This document shows, one piece after another, positions 13,174 through 22,789 of a DNA stretch of 35,732 nt. This DNA is from Chthoniobacter flavus (lineage in GTDB: Bacteria > Verrucomicrobiota > Verrucomicrobiia > Chthoniobacterales > JACTMZ01), in assembly GCA_945870655.1 (NCBI GenBank), contig CAMBSX010000005.1, forward strand, positions 1 to 35,732, in the 5' to 3' direction. How positions within the stretch are numbered: the first letter of the stretch is position 1; each line of letters opens with the position of its first letter. Made by a program: the position numbers and the translations under genes. The notes under the pieces are model-generated. The model ran no database searches. It had not been told where the DNA came from and saw nothing but the letters and a program-made list of their open reading frames with translations.

Positions 13174-14751
13174 ATGATTGAAAAAGTAAAAAAACTCCTC
13201 GGTTTGCCGACCAAATCCAGCGGCGGCTCCCGCCTCATCGTCAACGCAGAGAAACTCGAAAAACGCGTCGCCGTGCTGGAGGACGGTAAGCTTGAAGAGT
13301 ACAATGTCGAGCGCGTCAGCGACCGCAACATCGTCGGTTCCATTTACAAGGGCCGCGTCAAAAACATCGAGCAGGGTCTCAAGGCCATGTTCGTCGACAT
13401 CGGCTTCGAGAAGAATGCCTTCCTGCATTTCTGGGACGCCATTCCCGCCGCCTTGGACAGCGGCATCGAGGAAGTGCGCCGCAACACAAACAAGAAGCTG
13501 CCGAAAAAAATCACGGCCAAGGACATCCCGACCATCTACCCCCCCGGCTCGGACATCATGGTCCAGGTCAGCAAAGGACCGATCGGAACCAAAGGGCCGC
13601 GCATCACGACAAACATCAGCATGCCCGGGCGCTATCTCGTCCTCATGCCCTACAGCCCGCAGTGCGGCATATCACGCAAGATCGATGATCCGAAGGAGCG
13701 CGAACGTCTTCGCAAGATCCTCAACGAACTGGAAATCCCAGAGGGTATGGGCGTCATCATCCGCACCGTCGGTGCCGGCCAGCGCCCGCGCTTTTTTGTC
13801 CGCGATCTTCATCTGCTGCTCGAGCAGTGGACCGACATTGAGAAAAATATGGAGGCGCAGCGCGCGCCCTACCAACTTTTCGAGGAACCCGATCTTATCG
13901 AGCGCACGGTGCGCGATTTTCTCACCGAGGAGGTCGACGCCGTGGTTTGCGACGATCTTCCCTCCGTCGAACGGATGCAGGAACTGGTGGCACAGGTCTC
14001 CCCGCGCTCCAGGAAGCGCATCCAATTCTACCAGGAAGAGCTGCATATCTTCGAAAAATACGGCGTCGACAAACAGGTCGAGAAAGCTTTCCACCGCCAA
14101 GTCTGGCTGCCCTGCGGCGGATACATTGTGATCGACGAGACCGAGGCTCTCATCTCGGTCGATGTCAACACCGGCCGGAACAAAGGCGGCAAGGATGTGG
14201 AGCGCACCATCCTTCAGACCAATTTGGAGGCGGCGGACGAAATCGCCCGTCAAATGAGGTTGCGCAATATCGGCGGTCTCATTGTCGCCGATTTCATCGA
14301 CATGAAATCGCGCAAAGACCAGCAGGCAGTCTACCAGCTCATGCGGCAGCGTCTCAAGCGTGACAAGGCCCGGACCCACGTCCTGCCCATCTCCCAACTC
14401 GGGCTGATGGAAATGACCCGGCAACGCGCCGCCGAGAGCATGCGCATGTCCCAGTTCGATCCGTGTCCGTATTGCGAGGGGCGCGGTCTGATCAAAAATA
14501 CCATGACCATGTCCGTCGAGTTGCAGCGAGCCCTCCATGGTGTGATGCGCAAGAACATCGAGACCATCCACGAGATCAAAGTGATCGTAAATCCCGACCT
14601 CCTCAACCGCCTCCGCACCGAGGATGAAGAGCTGCTCATCGACATCGAACGCCGCTACGGCGGTCGGCTCTCCTTCAAGCCCGACCCCACGCTGCACCGC
14701 GAGAAGTTTATTCTGACCGATGCCACGACCGGTGCGGAGCTGAAATCCTGA
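13174..14751 (+). CDS. rng: Ribonuclease E/G family protein
   Basis: S1 domain followed by RNase E/G catalytic motifs (GGYIVIDETEALISVDVNTGRN, RQMRLRNIGGLIVADFIDM, MTRQR, DPCPYCEGRG zinc link). Confidence 0.94.
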   Translation: MIEKVKKLLGLPTKSSGGSRLIVNAEKLEKRVAVLEDGKLEEYNVERVSDRNIVGSIYKGRVKNIEQGLKAMFVDIGFEKNAFLHFWDAIPAALDSGIEEVRRNTNKKLPKKITAKDIPTIYPPGSDIMVQVSKGPIGTKGPRITTNISMPGRYLVLMPYSPQCGISRKIDDPKERERLRKILNELEIPEGMGVIIRTVGAGQRPRFFVRDLHLLLEQWTDIEKNMEAQRAPYQLFEEPDLIERTVRDFLTEEVDAVVCDDLPSVERMQELVAQVSPRSRKRIQFYQEELHIFEKYGVDKQVEKAFHRQVWLPCGGYIVIDETEALISVDVNTGRNKGGKDVERTILQTNLEAADEIARQMRLRNIGGLIVADFIDMKSRKDQQAVYQLMRQRLKRDKARTHVLPISQLGLMEMTRQRAAESMRMSQFDPCPYCEGRGLIKNTMTMSVELQRALHGVMRKNIETIHEIKVIVNPDLLNRLRTEDEELLIDIERRYGGRLSFKPDPTLHREKFILTDATTGAELKS

Positions 14752-14799
14752 GCACGTCCCCGCACCCGTGACCGATCGAGCAGGTTTCGGGTGGCTGCG

Positions 14800-16380
14800 A
14801 TGAGAAAAGGTAAGTTCGCCCTTTTGTTGCACGCGCATCTGCCGTATGTGCGGCACCCGGAGCACGAGGACTTCCTCGAGGAGGACTGGTTTTACGAGGC
14901 GGTCGTCGAAACCTACGTGCCGCTGCTCCGTGTCTTCGAACGGTTGGCGGCCGAGCAGGCGCCGGTGCGGGTCACCATGTCGATCACCCCGACGCTGGGG
15001 GCAATGATGGAGGACCCCCTTCTCCGCGAGCGGGCCGCCCGCCATCTCGACCGTTCAGTCGCGCTGGCCGAGAGCGAGGTGTCGCGGACAGCCGGCCCTA
15101 CGGCGGCTCGGGAATTGGCAGAATTCTACTTGGAGCGCTTCCGGGAGACACGGGACGATTTTCTTGCGCGGGGTGGACGACTCATACCGGCGTTCCGCTC
15201 CCTGCAGGACGCGGGCACCCTCGAAATCATCACCTGCGCAGCCACGCACGGATTTTTACCGCTCATGGCCGAGCATCCGGAGGCGGTTCGCGCCCAGATT
15301 CTGACCGCGTGCGATTACCACCGTGAACTTTTCGGGCGCAAACCGTCCGGCATCTGGTTGCCGGAATGCGGCTATTTTCCGGGACTGGGGAATTATTTGG
15401 CCGAGGCGGACCTGAAATGGTTCGTGCTGGACGCGCACGGGCTGATGTTCGGCCGGCCGCAACCGCATTTCGCGATTTATGCACCCTGCTACACGCCGGA
15501 GGGTCCGGCTGTTTTCGCACGAGACCGGGATTCAAGCCGGCAGGTGTGGAGTCAGGAAGAAGGATATCCCGGTGACCCCGCGTACCGGGATTTTTACCGC
15601 GATATCGGCTACGACCTGCCATTGGATTACCTGCGGCCATTCCTCGGCGGGGATGCGCAACGCAAATTTACCGGACTCAAGTACCATCGCATCACCGGCC
15701 GCACGGGACACAAAGAACTGTATCGCCGCCCGTGGGCCGAGGTGGCGGTGGAGGCACACGCCACGGATTTTTTGGCCAAGCGGCTCCGGCAATTCGAACC
15801 CTTGTGCGCGGAAATGCCGGTCGAGCCGGTTATCGTCAGTCCTTTCGATGCCGAATTGTTCGGTCACTGGTGGTTCGAAGGACCGGAATTTCTCGACTTG
15901 TTCCTGCGCAAGGCGGCCTATGATCAGGGTGTCTTCGAGCTGGCCACACCGACGGATTACCTGATCGGCCACGATATCCTCCAGATCGTCGAGCCGTGCG
16001 CGTCGAGTTGGGGCAACAAGGGTTATTGGGAGGTGTGGCTCGACCAGTCCAATGCGTGGATCTATCCCCATTTGCATGCCGCGGCTCGACGCATGACCGA
16101 GATGGCCCGCCGTTCTGAAAAGACCAAGAGCAAAAAGAAAGAAGAGACCCTCCGGCAGATGGGGCGCGAACTTTTGCTCGCCCAATCAAGCGACTGGGCT
16201 TTTCTCATGCGCACGGGGACGGCCAAAGACTACGCGGAAAAACGGACAAAGGACCACCTGCTGCGTTTCAACCGTCTCTACGACATCCTGCGAAGCGGCC
16301 GGACAGACAAGGATTTTCTGGCCGCATGCCGGGAACGTGACAACATCTTTCCCGACCTCGAATGGCGCTATTACCTCTAG
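14800..16380 (+). CDS. GH57 family 1,4-alpha-glucan branching enzyme (DUF1957 C-terminal domain)
   Basis: MRKGKFALLLHAHLPYVRHPEHEDFLEEDWFYEAVVETYVPLL, GIWLPECGYFPGL, PFDAELFGHWWFEGPEFL, SSWGNKGYWEVWLD. ORF track start at GTG 14791 is an alternative. Confidence 0.92.
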   Translation: MRKGKFALLLHAHLPYVRHPEHEDFLEEDWFYEAVVETYVPLLRVFERLAAEQAPVRVTMSITPTLGAMMEDPLLRERAARHLDRSVALAESEVSRTAGPTAARELAEFYLERFRETRDDFLARGGRLIPAFRSLQDAGTLEIITCAATHGFLPLMAEHPEAVRAQILTACDYHRELFGRKPSGIWLPECGYFPGLGNYLAEADLKWFVLDAHGLMFGRPQPHFAIYAPCYTPEGPAVFARDRDSSRQVWSQEEGYPGDPAYRDFYRDIGYDLPLDYLRPFLGGDAQRKFTGLKYHRITGRTGHKELYRRPWAEVAVEAHATDFLAKRLRQFEPLCAEMPVEPVIVSPFDAELFGHWWFEGPEFLDLFLRKAAYDQGVFELATPTDYLIGHDILQIVEPCASSWGNKGYWEVWLDQSNAWIYPHLHAAARRMTEMARRSEKTKSKKKEETLRQMGRELLLAQSSDWAFLMRTGTAKDYAEKRTKDHLLRFNRLYDILRSGRTDKDFLAACRERDNIFPDLEWRYYL

Positions 16381-17903
16381 CTGTCGGAGTATTGGTTTGC
16401 GCGACCGTTGCCCTGGCGACCCCGCCGGGAGAAACGGTCCCGCACGACACGCCCATTCGATTTGTCCCCGCCACCGCTGGCGGTCTGGTGAGCCTCGGCA
16501 TCTATGACCGTGAGGGAGCCTTGGTGCGCGTACTCTGCGACGAGTGGCCTTTCAGCCGTTTCCGTATCGGTCTCAACGGTCTATCGACCAGTTGGGATGG
16601 AAATGATGATGCCGGACAATCCGTGGTGGCAGGGACGTATACGGCGCGCGGCTTCATTGTCGGCGACATCACAGTCAGCGGCGAGGCCTTCCATTTCAAC
16701 GATTGGATCGAAGCTGCCGATTCTCCGCGCATCGTTTCGGTGGAGGCGACGCAAGTCCTTCCCGGCAGCGATACCTTAGTCCTGGCAAGGTTGGCGGGTG
16801 GCCGCGGGGCGCTTGTCCGCTATTCGCCGGAGAGCGAAGCGCGCTGGCAAACAATGGTGACCGAGCCGCGGACAGCAATGGCACACGCCATACACTTGGG
16901 TGCTGGCAACCACGTCGCCTTCGCCCTGTTCGATGGAACGCTGCGGGGGATAGGACTGGCTGAGGGGGCGGAAGTCCCGTTGCCCGTGAAAACAGATGGA
17001 ATCGTGGCTGTGTCCGCGCGGGGGGACCGTCTCGCCCTGCTGGATGCGGAGGCGGTGCGGTTTTATTCTCTCCCCTCGTTCGACTCCCAAGGCGAGGCCT
17101 CCGGACTTCCTTCACCGCTAGCCTCGCTGGCCCTCCTCGACCAAGGCGCCGTAGCAGCGGGTGAGGATGGTTCGGTCTGGCGCTGGCAAACAAGCTGGTC
17201 AAAAGTCGAGATGCCGACAGGAGCCCAAGTCCGGACCGTTTCGTCGGGACGGAACAATACGTTTTGGGTCTTGGAGGAGCGGGCGGATGGTTCGACCTGC
17301 GTGGCACAATACGGGGCGGAAGAAGGACGACTGGCCGAGTGGAGTCCACCGGCGGACGGTGGAAACATCACCTCGCTCTCCACAGCACCGGAGGAGGATT
17401 ACTTCCTGGCCACGCTGGCTGTTCCGGACGGCCAGCGCACCGTAGCCATACGCCGCAAGGACGGCGGCGGGGGTTGGGAATATGTCTTCGATAAAAAGAT
17501 AACGGATAGCTCGGGCTTCGGATGGCGCGACGGGACTTTGGTCGCTTCGGGCGGCGAAATTCCGGCCGAGGTGATGGTGCGCCAGGTCGAGAACCCCCTT
17601 GATCCGGGCGCCTCACGGCGGTTGGTTCTGCGCGCCACACCAGATGAAACCGGCGCGGTGCTGGGGACGACTGATGGTTTGCCGCTCCTGCGCGTGTCGA
17701 CTGGAACCGAGGATAACCGCGTAATGATTGTCCCCGGAGGAGAAGAAAATACGGCGCGTTTTTTTCAGGGCGACGGGGCTTGCGTGGAAGAATACGCATT
17801 GTCGAACCTCGGCGCCATCACGTCATTCGACGCGGGAATAGTCAAGATGTCCGGCGGCCAGGAGACCAGTCCGCCCCCGTTCGAAGTGGAAACGACCCCT
17901 TGA
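16362..17903 (+). CDS. Secreted protein with FlgD-Ig-like N-terminal domain and probable beta-propeller-like body
   Basis: Signal peptide (LLPLAVGVLVCATVALATPPG), then VSLGIYDREGALVRVL...LSTSWDGNDDAGQSVVAGTYTARG (FlgD-Ig-like) and repeated beta-strand segments; 19-bp overlap with the upstream GH57 gene. Confidence 0.7.
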   Translation: MALLPLAVGVLVCATVALATPPGETVPHDTPIRFVPATAGGLVSLGIYDREGALVRVLCDEWPFSRFRIGLNGLSTSWDGNDDAGQSVVAGTYTARGFIVGDITVSGEAFHFNDWIEAADSPRIVSVEATQVLPGSDTLVLARLAGGRGALVRYSPESEARWQTMVTEPRTAMAHAIHLGAGNHVAFALFDGTLRGIGLAEGAEVPLPVKTDGIVAVSARGDRLALLDAEAVRFYSLPSFDSQGEASGLPSPLASLALLDQGAVAAGEDGSVWRWQTSWSKVEMPTGAQVRTVSSGRNNTFWVLEERADGSTCVAQYGAEEGRLAEWSPPADGGNITSLSTAPEEDYFLATLAVPDGQRTVAIRRKDGGGGWEYVFDKKITDSSGFGWRDGTLVASGGEIPAEVMVRQVENPLDPGASRRLVLRATPDETGAVLGTTDGLPLLRVSTGTEDNRVMIVPGGEENTARFFQGDGACVEEYALSNLGAITSFDAGIVKMSGGQETSPPPFEVETTP

Positions 17904-17926
17904 ACCGGGGTGCTGTTTTTCGGGCC

Positions 17927-18580
17927 TCAAGCGCCACGCAGCGCTGCCACGAAGTCACGCATCTTGACGGGGTCTTTGATCCCGGGCGACGACTCGACGC
18001 CGCTTGCAGTGTCGACAGCGATAGGGTTGACCCGCGCCACTGCGGCGGCGATGTTGCCCGCATGAAGCCCCCCGGACAGCACAATGGGGCGGCGAGCGGC
18101 AACCTGAGCGGCGAGAGACCAATCGATCACCCGGCCGGTTCCACCGAACAGGCCGGGGGCGTGGGCGTCGAGCAAAAGGCAGGGAGCCGGGTCACCGTCC
18201 GCCGTGTCGGCGGAGGCATGATCGGATAAGGGGCGTGCTTTGATGTAGAACTCTCCGGCGTGCTTGGCACAGAAGGCCGGAGATTCATCACCATGGAATT
18301 GAATGGCGTGAAACAGACCGCTGCCGCGAAGGCGGTGCAAAAGGTCCTTGTCCGCGTTGACCACCACGGCAATGCGTCCGACCTCCTCCGGCAAACGCTC
18401 GATCCATCCAGCCGCATCAACCAATGGAATGTATCGTTTTGATTCGGGATAAAAATTGAAACCCAGAGCATCGATCCCGACTGCAATAGCGGCCAAAGCA
18501 TCTTCTTCCCGGGTGATACCGCAGACCTTGATGCCTGGACGTCCACCTTCCAACCACCGCCGCAAACCTGCGGGGACCAT
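17927..18580 (-). CDS. trpF: Phosphoribosylanthranilate isomerase
   Basis: GIKVCGITREEDALAAIAVGIDALGFNFYPESKRYI ... IQFHGDE ... PIVLSGGLHAGNIAAAV ... AVDTASGVESSPGIKDPVKM. Confidence 0.94.
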   Translation of the reverse strand: MVPAGLRRWLEGGRPGIKVCGITREEDALAAIAVGIDALGFNFYPESKRYIPLVDAAGWIERLPEEVGRIAVVVNADKDLLHRLRGSGLFHAIQFHGDESPAFCAKHAGEFYIKARPLSDHASADTADGDPAPCLLLDAHAPGLFGGTGRVIDWSLAAQVAARRPIVLSGGLHAGNIAAAVARVNPIAVDTASGVESSPGIKDPVKMRDFVAALRGA

Positions 18581-18582
18581 GA

Positions 18583-19032
18583 TCAATCGAGGGTGCGACC
18601 CCGGGCCTGTTTGATGACCGTGTGATGGGTGAGCGGGTAGATGCGTCCGTCACTGCCCCGGAAAAATGCGCTGAGTATCCAGCTGATTATGCTGATAACG
18701 AGACCGCCCCAGAAGGCGGCCCAAAAGCCGGAGACGGTGAACGAGCTGCCCGGCAAAATACCGGAGACAAACCAAAGGAGAAGCGCGTTGAGCACGAGGA
18801 TAAAAAACCCCATGGTGACGAGAATAAGGGGCAAACAGAGGATCAGAAGCAAGGGGCGCACCAAAGCATTGATGATCCCCAAGAGAAGCGAGGCAAAAGC
18901 CAGACCGGTGAAGCTGGTATAATCGATCCCGGGCACGATCCATGCCGCGACAAAGACCGACACCGCGGTGACGAACCAACGGATGAAAAACTCGGCCAGC
19001 GAAATGCCCACCCCGCGAGCATAAACCCCCAA
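18583..19032 (-). CDS. Phage-holin-family (holin superfamily IV-like) small membrane protein
   Basis: Four predicted TM helices; AWIVPGIDYTSFTGLAFASLLLGIINALVRPLLLILCLPLILVTMGFFILVLNALLLWFVSGILPG is typical of the holin-like family found chromosomally in many bacteria. Confidence 0.85.
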   Translation of the reverse strand: MGVYARGVGISLAEFFIRWFVTAVSVFVAAWIVPGIDYTSFTGLAFASLLLGIINALVRPLLLILCLPLILVTMGFFILVLNALLLWFVSGILPGSSFTVSGFWAAFWGGLVISIISWILSAFFRGSDGRIYPLTHHTVIKQARGRTLD

Positions 19033-19112
19033 AAGCAGGGTTAAAGCCGAAAAAACTTGGCCCCGTGCGGGCCTCCCAAGTTAACTGACTGCGAAACACA
19101 CATTTCAGAGAT

Positions 19113-19403
19113 ATGCCCAAGAAAGACAAAAAAGCTGCCGCCAAACCGGCCAAAAAGGCCGTCAAAAAAACTGCAGGGCGGAAACCGTCCGCCGTCCGCC
19201 GCCGCACCTCCACCGCTACCCCGGCTCGCATTGTGACCCGCCGGGTGGCAGGAAAATCGGAGGTGGCCGCGACAATCGGATCGGTCACCATGAAAGACAT
19301 CGCCCTCAAGGCCTATTATCTCGCCGAGCGCCGGAAAAATCTCGGTTTGCCGGGCGATCCGGAGTCCGATTGGCTGCAAGCCGAGCGCGAATTGCGCGGT
19401 TAA
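19113..19403 (+). CDS. DUF2934 domain-containing protein with Lys/Ala-rich N-terminus
   Basis: C-terminus DIALKAYYLAERRKNLGLPGDPESDWLQAERELRG matches DUF2934; N-terminus KKDKKAAAKPAKKAVKKTAGRKPSAVRRR is H1-tail-like. Confidence 0.8.
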   Translation: MPKKDKKAAAKPAKKAVKKTAGRKPSAVRRRTSTATPARIVTRRVAGKSEVAATIGSVTMKDIALKAYYLAERRKNLGLPGDPESDWLQAERELRG

Positions 19404-19448
19404 GAGGCCCCGAATCCCGGGCCACCGCACGGGACGTAAATCTCTCCG

Positions 19449-20543
19449 ATGCTTAACGTCCCGATCACACCGCGACCCGATCCGGCCGCCGCTTGGCTGC
19501 GGCGCTCTTCCCCTTCAGCCGAAAGCGTCCGTGCTTTCCTTCAGTCCGGGGCGCTCTTTGCCTGGTCCGATGACCGTTGGATCATCGCGTGGGGCACGCC
19601 GGAAAAATCGGCGCAGCCGCATCCGGAGCAGCTGTCATTCTATGGGCCGGACTTCATGTTGCGCGACCCGCAACCTTGGCGCATCTATCCGCGTGCGGCC
19701 GCTGTTTCGCCCGATGGGCTTGCCCAGCAATTGCAAGGTGGGCCGTCCTCGCGTGTCTGGCGGCCATTCGATACCACCGCCTTCACGGCGACTTTCCATG
19801 CCGTGCAAGCGGCCTTAAAACGTCGAGAATTGTCGAAAGCGGTGCCCGCTGTTTTCGAAGAAAGCGCAGGGCCGTTGCAGGAGGCCGAACGCGAGCGGGC
19901 CTTGCGTGCACTGGCCAATCTCCCGGCTGGGTTGATGCCTTACGGGTGCTGGGATGCAGACCGCGGTTGTCTTGGTGCTTCTCCTGAGCTGCTCTTCGCC
20001 AACGACGGCATGGAAATACATACCATGGCCGTGGCCGGCACGTCGCAGGCTGGCCGTGCTCCGGACGAGATGATGGACGACCCCAAGGAGCGGAGCGAAC
20101 ACTCCCTTGTACTCGAAGATCTGACCGCAAAAATCCGGCCGCTCGGCACGGTGACACGAGGGGCGACCAGGCTGTGGCGCATCGGCATTCTTTCCCACTT
20201 GCGCACCGACCTGCGTGTCGCCCCTGCTCAAACTCCGCCTTTCACGGACTTGGTCGGCCTGCTTCATCCCACACCGGCGGTGGGGATTGCTCCGCGCGGA
20301 GACTGGCGCGGGTGGGTGGAACGGTTGGACGGGACCGATCGCGGGACTTTCGCCGCCCCTTTCGGGTTGGCTCTTCCGGACGGCACAGCCCGCTGCCTTG
20401 TGGCGATCCGCGGTGTGCAGTGGAACCGGGTCATCACGCGCTGCGGGGCGGGATGCGGTCTGGTCGCGGGCAGCGATCTCGCGCGCGAAACGGCCGAATT
20501 GCGCCTCAAACTTGCCGCGACCCGCGGCAACCTCGGGTTTTGA
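19449..20543 (+). CDS. menF: Isochorismate synthase (chorismate-binding enzyme)
   Basis: LSKAVPAVFEE, GCLGASPELLF, AVAGTSQAG, DPKERSEHSLVLEDLTAKIRPLG, HPTPAVGIAPR, CLVAIRGVQW; directly followed by menD with a TTGA overlap. Confidence 0.88.
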   Translation: MLNVPITPRPDPAAAWLRRSSPSAESVRAFLQSGALFAWSDDRWIIAWGTPEKSAQPHPEQLSFYGPDFMLRDPQPWRIYPRAAAVSPDGLAQQLQGGPSSRVWRPFDTTAFTATFHAVQAALKRRELSKAVPAVFEESAGPLQEAERERALRALANLPAGLMPYGCWDADRGCLGASPELLFANDGMEIHTMAVAGTSQAGRAPDEMMDDPKERSEHSLVLEDLTAKIRPLGTVTRGATRLWRIGILSHLRTDLRVAPAQTPPFTDLVGLLHPTPAVGIAPRGDWRGWVERLDGTDRGTFAAPFGLALPDGTARCLVAIRGVQWNRVITRCGAGCGLVAGSDLARETAELRLKLAATRGNLGF

Positions 20544-22117
20544 ACGCGGCGCAAACGAACCGCGCGCTATCCGCGGAAATTCTCCTCGCCCTGCACGCCG
20601 CCGGCGTACGCACCATTTGTCTTTGTCCCGGCGGACGCAATGCCCCCCTCGTGCTGGCTTGCGATGCAGCGGGCGGATGCTTTGAAGTTATATCATTTTT
20701 CGAAGAACGCAGCGCGGCATTTTTTGCGCTCGGAAGAGAGGCGCGCGACGGACGACCAGTCGCGGTCATCACCACCTCGGGCACGGCTGCCGCCGAATTG
20801 CTGCCCGCGATGCTCGAAGCGGCGCACACCGGGCGTCGACTGATCGCGGTGACAGCAGACCGTCCCCGCAAGTTGCGCGGCACCGGCGCCCCGCAGACGA
20901 TCAACCAGTTGCCACTTTTCGCCGCGGCAGCCGTGCCTGTGGTCGACATCGACCGACCGGAGGAAATCACGGCTCTGCCCAGACTAAACGGCCCTCTCCA
21001 CCTCAACGTATCGTTTGAAGAGCCGCTCGTGGAGGCCGTGATCCAGAGCATCGCCCCGGGTGGTCCGGAAGAACCACCACGCGAAAAGCCGTGGATCGAC
21101 ACCCGGACGGCACGGCGGATTTGTGCTGCCTTCTTCCGCGAAGTGCGCCATCCGCTCGTGATCGCGTCGACGCTCGATCCCCGCGAGGCTTACGCGCTGG
21201 CGCCGTGGCTGGCCTTGCTCGATTGTCCTCTCTATCTGGAGCCGGTTTCCCAATTGCGCAATCATGGCAAGCTCCAGAAATTCAGTCTTCATTCCGGCGA
21301 ACGTATTTTGCTCACGCCGGAGTGCCGTATGGCTTGCGATGGGGTGGTCCGCATCGGCGGGGTCCCCACTCCGCGCTTTTGGCGGGAGTGCGAACACTGG
21401 AAAGTTTTGCATGTTTCTTCAGTGAACCTTCCCGGCTTGGCGAATCCATCTCCGGTCGTGCCGCTGTCCGCATTCCGCGAAATTTGCACGGAATTCGTAC
21501 CAAGAGCCGGCCCTACGGGCCCGCTTTTTGCGCGGGACTCCGCCGTGGCGGACCAGTTGGACTCCCTGCTTCGGCGCGAACCGCGCAGCGAAGCCGGATT
21601 GGTCCGCCACTTTGCCACCGGCATGGCCGAAAATGCACGGATCTTCCTCGGCAACAGCTTGCCGATTCGCGAATGGGACCTGGCCGCACCACGAAGGGAA
21701 AACCGGCGCACCATCCACGCCAACCGCGGGGTCAACGGGATCGATGGTTTGGTCTCAACCGCCCTCGGACTGGCGGGACCGGATCGTCCGACCGCGGCCC
21801 TGCTCGGCGACTTGTCGGCCCTTTATGATTTGGCCGGACTGTGGCCGGCCGCGCAAATGGAGCAAGCCGATATTACTTTGGCGGTGATCAATAATGCAGG
21901 CGGACAAATTTTCGACCGCATGTTCAAGCACGCGGCATTTCTCAACACCCACCAGTTGCGCCTGCGCGGTTGGGCTGAAATGTTCGGCTGGAACTACGGG
22001 GTGGTATCGGAGCAAAGCGACAAATTACCGTCTGGATCGCCACGCCTTGTGGAGATATTGCCTGACGCGCAGGCGACACAGCGGTTTGTCGACGCCTACG
22101 AGAGCCTGTGGCGCTGA
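20540..22117 (+). CDS. menD: 2-succinyl-5-enolpyruvyl-6-hydroxy-3-cyclohexene-1-carboxylate synthase
   Basis: From TTG at 20540: LNAAQTNRALSAEILLALHAAGVRTICLCPGGRNAPLVLA...FFEERSAAFFALG, TTSGTAAAELLPAMLEA, TADRPRKLRGTGAPQTINQ, ThDP motif GDLSALYDLAGLW..AVINNAGGQIFDRM. Confidence 0.93.
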   Translation: MNAAQTNRALSAEILLALHAAGVRTICLCPGGRNAPLVLACDAAGGCFEVISFFEERSAAFFALGREARDGRPVAVITTSGTAAAELLPAMLEAAHTGRRLIAVTADRPRKLRGTGAPQTINQLPLFAAAAVPVVDIDRPEEITALPRLNGPLHLNVSFEEPLVEAVIQSIAPGGPEEPPREKPWIDTRTARRICAAFFREVRHPLVIASTLDPREAYALAPWLALLDCPLYLEPVSQLRNHGKLQKFSLHSGERILLTPECRMACDGVVRIGGVPTPRFWRECEHWKVLHVSSVNLPGLANPSPVVPLSAFREICTEFVPRAGPTGPLFARDSAVADQLDSLLRREPRSEAGLVRHFATGMAENARIFLGNSLPIREWDLAAPRRENRRTIHANRGVNGIDGLVSTALGLAGPDRPTAALLGDLSALYDLAGLWPAAQMEQADITLAVINNAGGQIFDRMFKHAAFLNTHQLRLRGWAEMFGWNYGVVSEQSDKLPSGSPRLVEILPDAQATQRFVDAYESLWR

Positions 22118-22179
22118 TCCCGCGGCAGAACGCGCATAGCTCTGGATGCGATAGCAATGTGGGGGTAAAATACGCTGTC

Positions 22180-22788
22180 ATGGCCAAGCGTATCATTCCG
22201 ATCTCGGGCGCCGCGGTATTTCTTTTGCTTGTCGCTGGCGTCGTCCTGGTCTTGACCGACAAGGACCCCTTCTACCGCCTCCACGTTTGGTCCGGATTAG
22301 GTCGTCACAGTGTTCATGACGACAAAATTGCCGCCGCGGCGGCACGGCACGGCGTGGATCCTCTCTTGGTCAAAGCCGTCATCTGGCAGGAAAGCCGGTT
22401 CCACCCGGACAAGCTCGGCGGCCACGGCGAGCGGGGATTGATGCAAGTCACGGAACCGGCGGCCCGGGACTGGATGAACGCGGAACGTATCGAGACATTC
22501 GTTCCGGAGGACCTGCTCGATCCCAAAACCAACATCGAGGTCGGGACCTGGTATTTGGGCCGCGCGTTGCGTCATTGGTCGACGCAAGAGGACCCGTTGC
22601 CCTTTGCCTTGGGTGAATACAACGCCGGACGCAGCCGCGTGCAACGCTGGTCGCGAGGCGAGTTGATGTCGGCCGAGGAATTGCGCCAGGCGATGGATAT
22701 CGCCAGCACACGGGCTTACATCGCCGCGGTGCGGGATCGCTACAACTATTACCGCGACCGGGGAGACGTGCTCGGTAAGACGGAATGA
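22180..22788 (+). CDS. Lytic transglycosylase (SLT domain)
   Basis: N-terminal TM; HGVDPLLVKAVIWQESRFHPDKLGGHGERGLMQVTEPAARDW...YLGRALRH..PFALGEYNAGRSRVQRW (Slt catalytic motifs). Confidence 0.9.
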   Translation: MAKRIIPISGAAVFLLLVAGVVLVLTDKDPFYRLHVWSGLGRHSVHDDKIAAAAARHGVDPLLVKAVIWQESRFHPDKLGGHGERGLMQVTEPAARDWMNAERIETFVPEDLLDPKTNIEVGTWYLGRALRHWSTQEDPLPFALGEYNAGRSRVQRWSRGELMSAEELRQAMDIASTRAYIAAVRDRYNYYRDRGDVLGKTE

Positions 22789-22789
22789 G

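Noticed and set aside
18583-19032. Holin-like gene as a sign of a prophage
   Set aside because: This holin-superfamily-IV-like family is widespread as an ordinary chromosomal membrane protein; no other phage genes are nearby.
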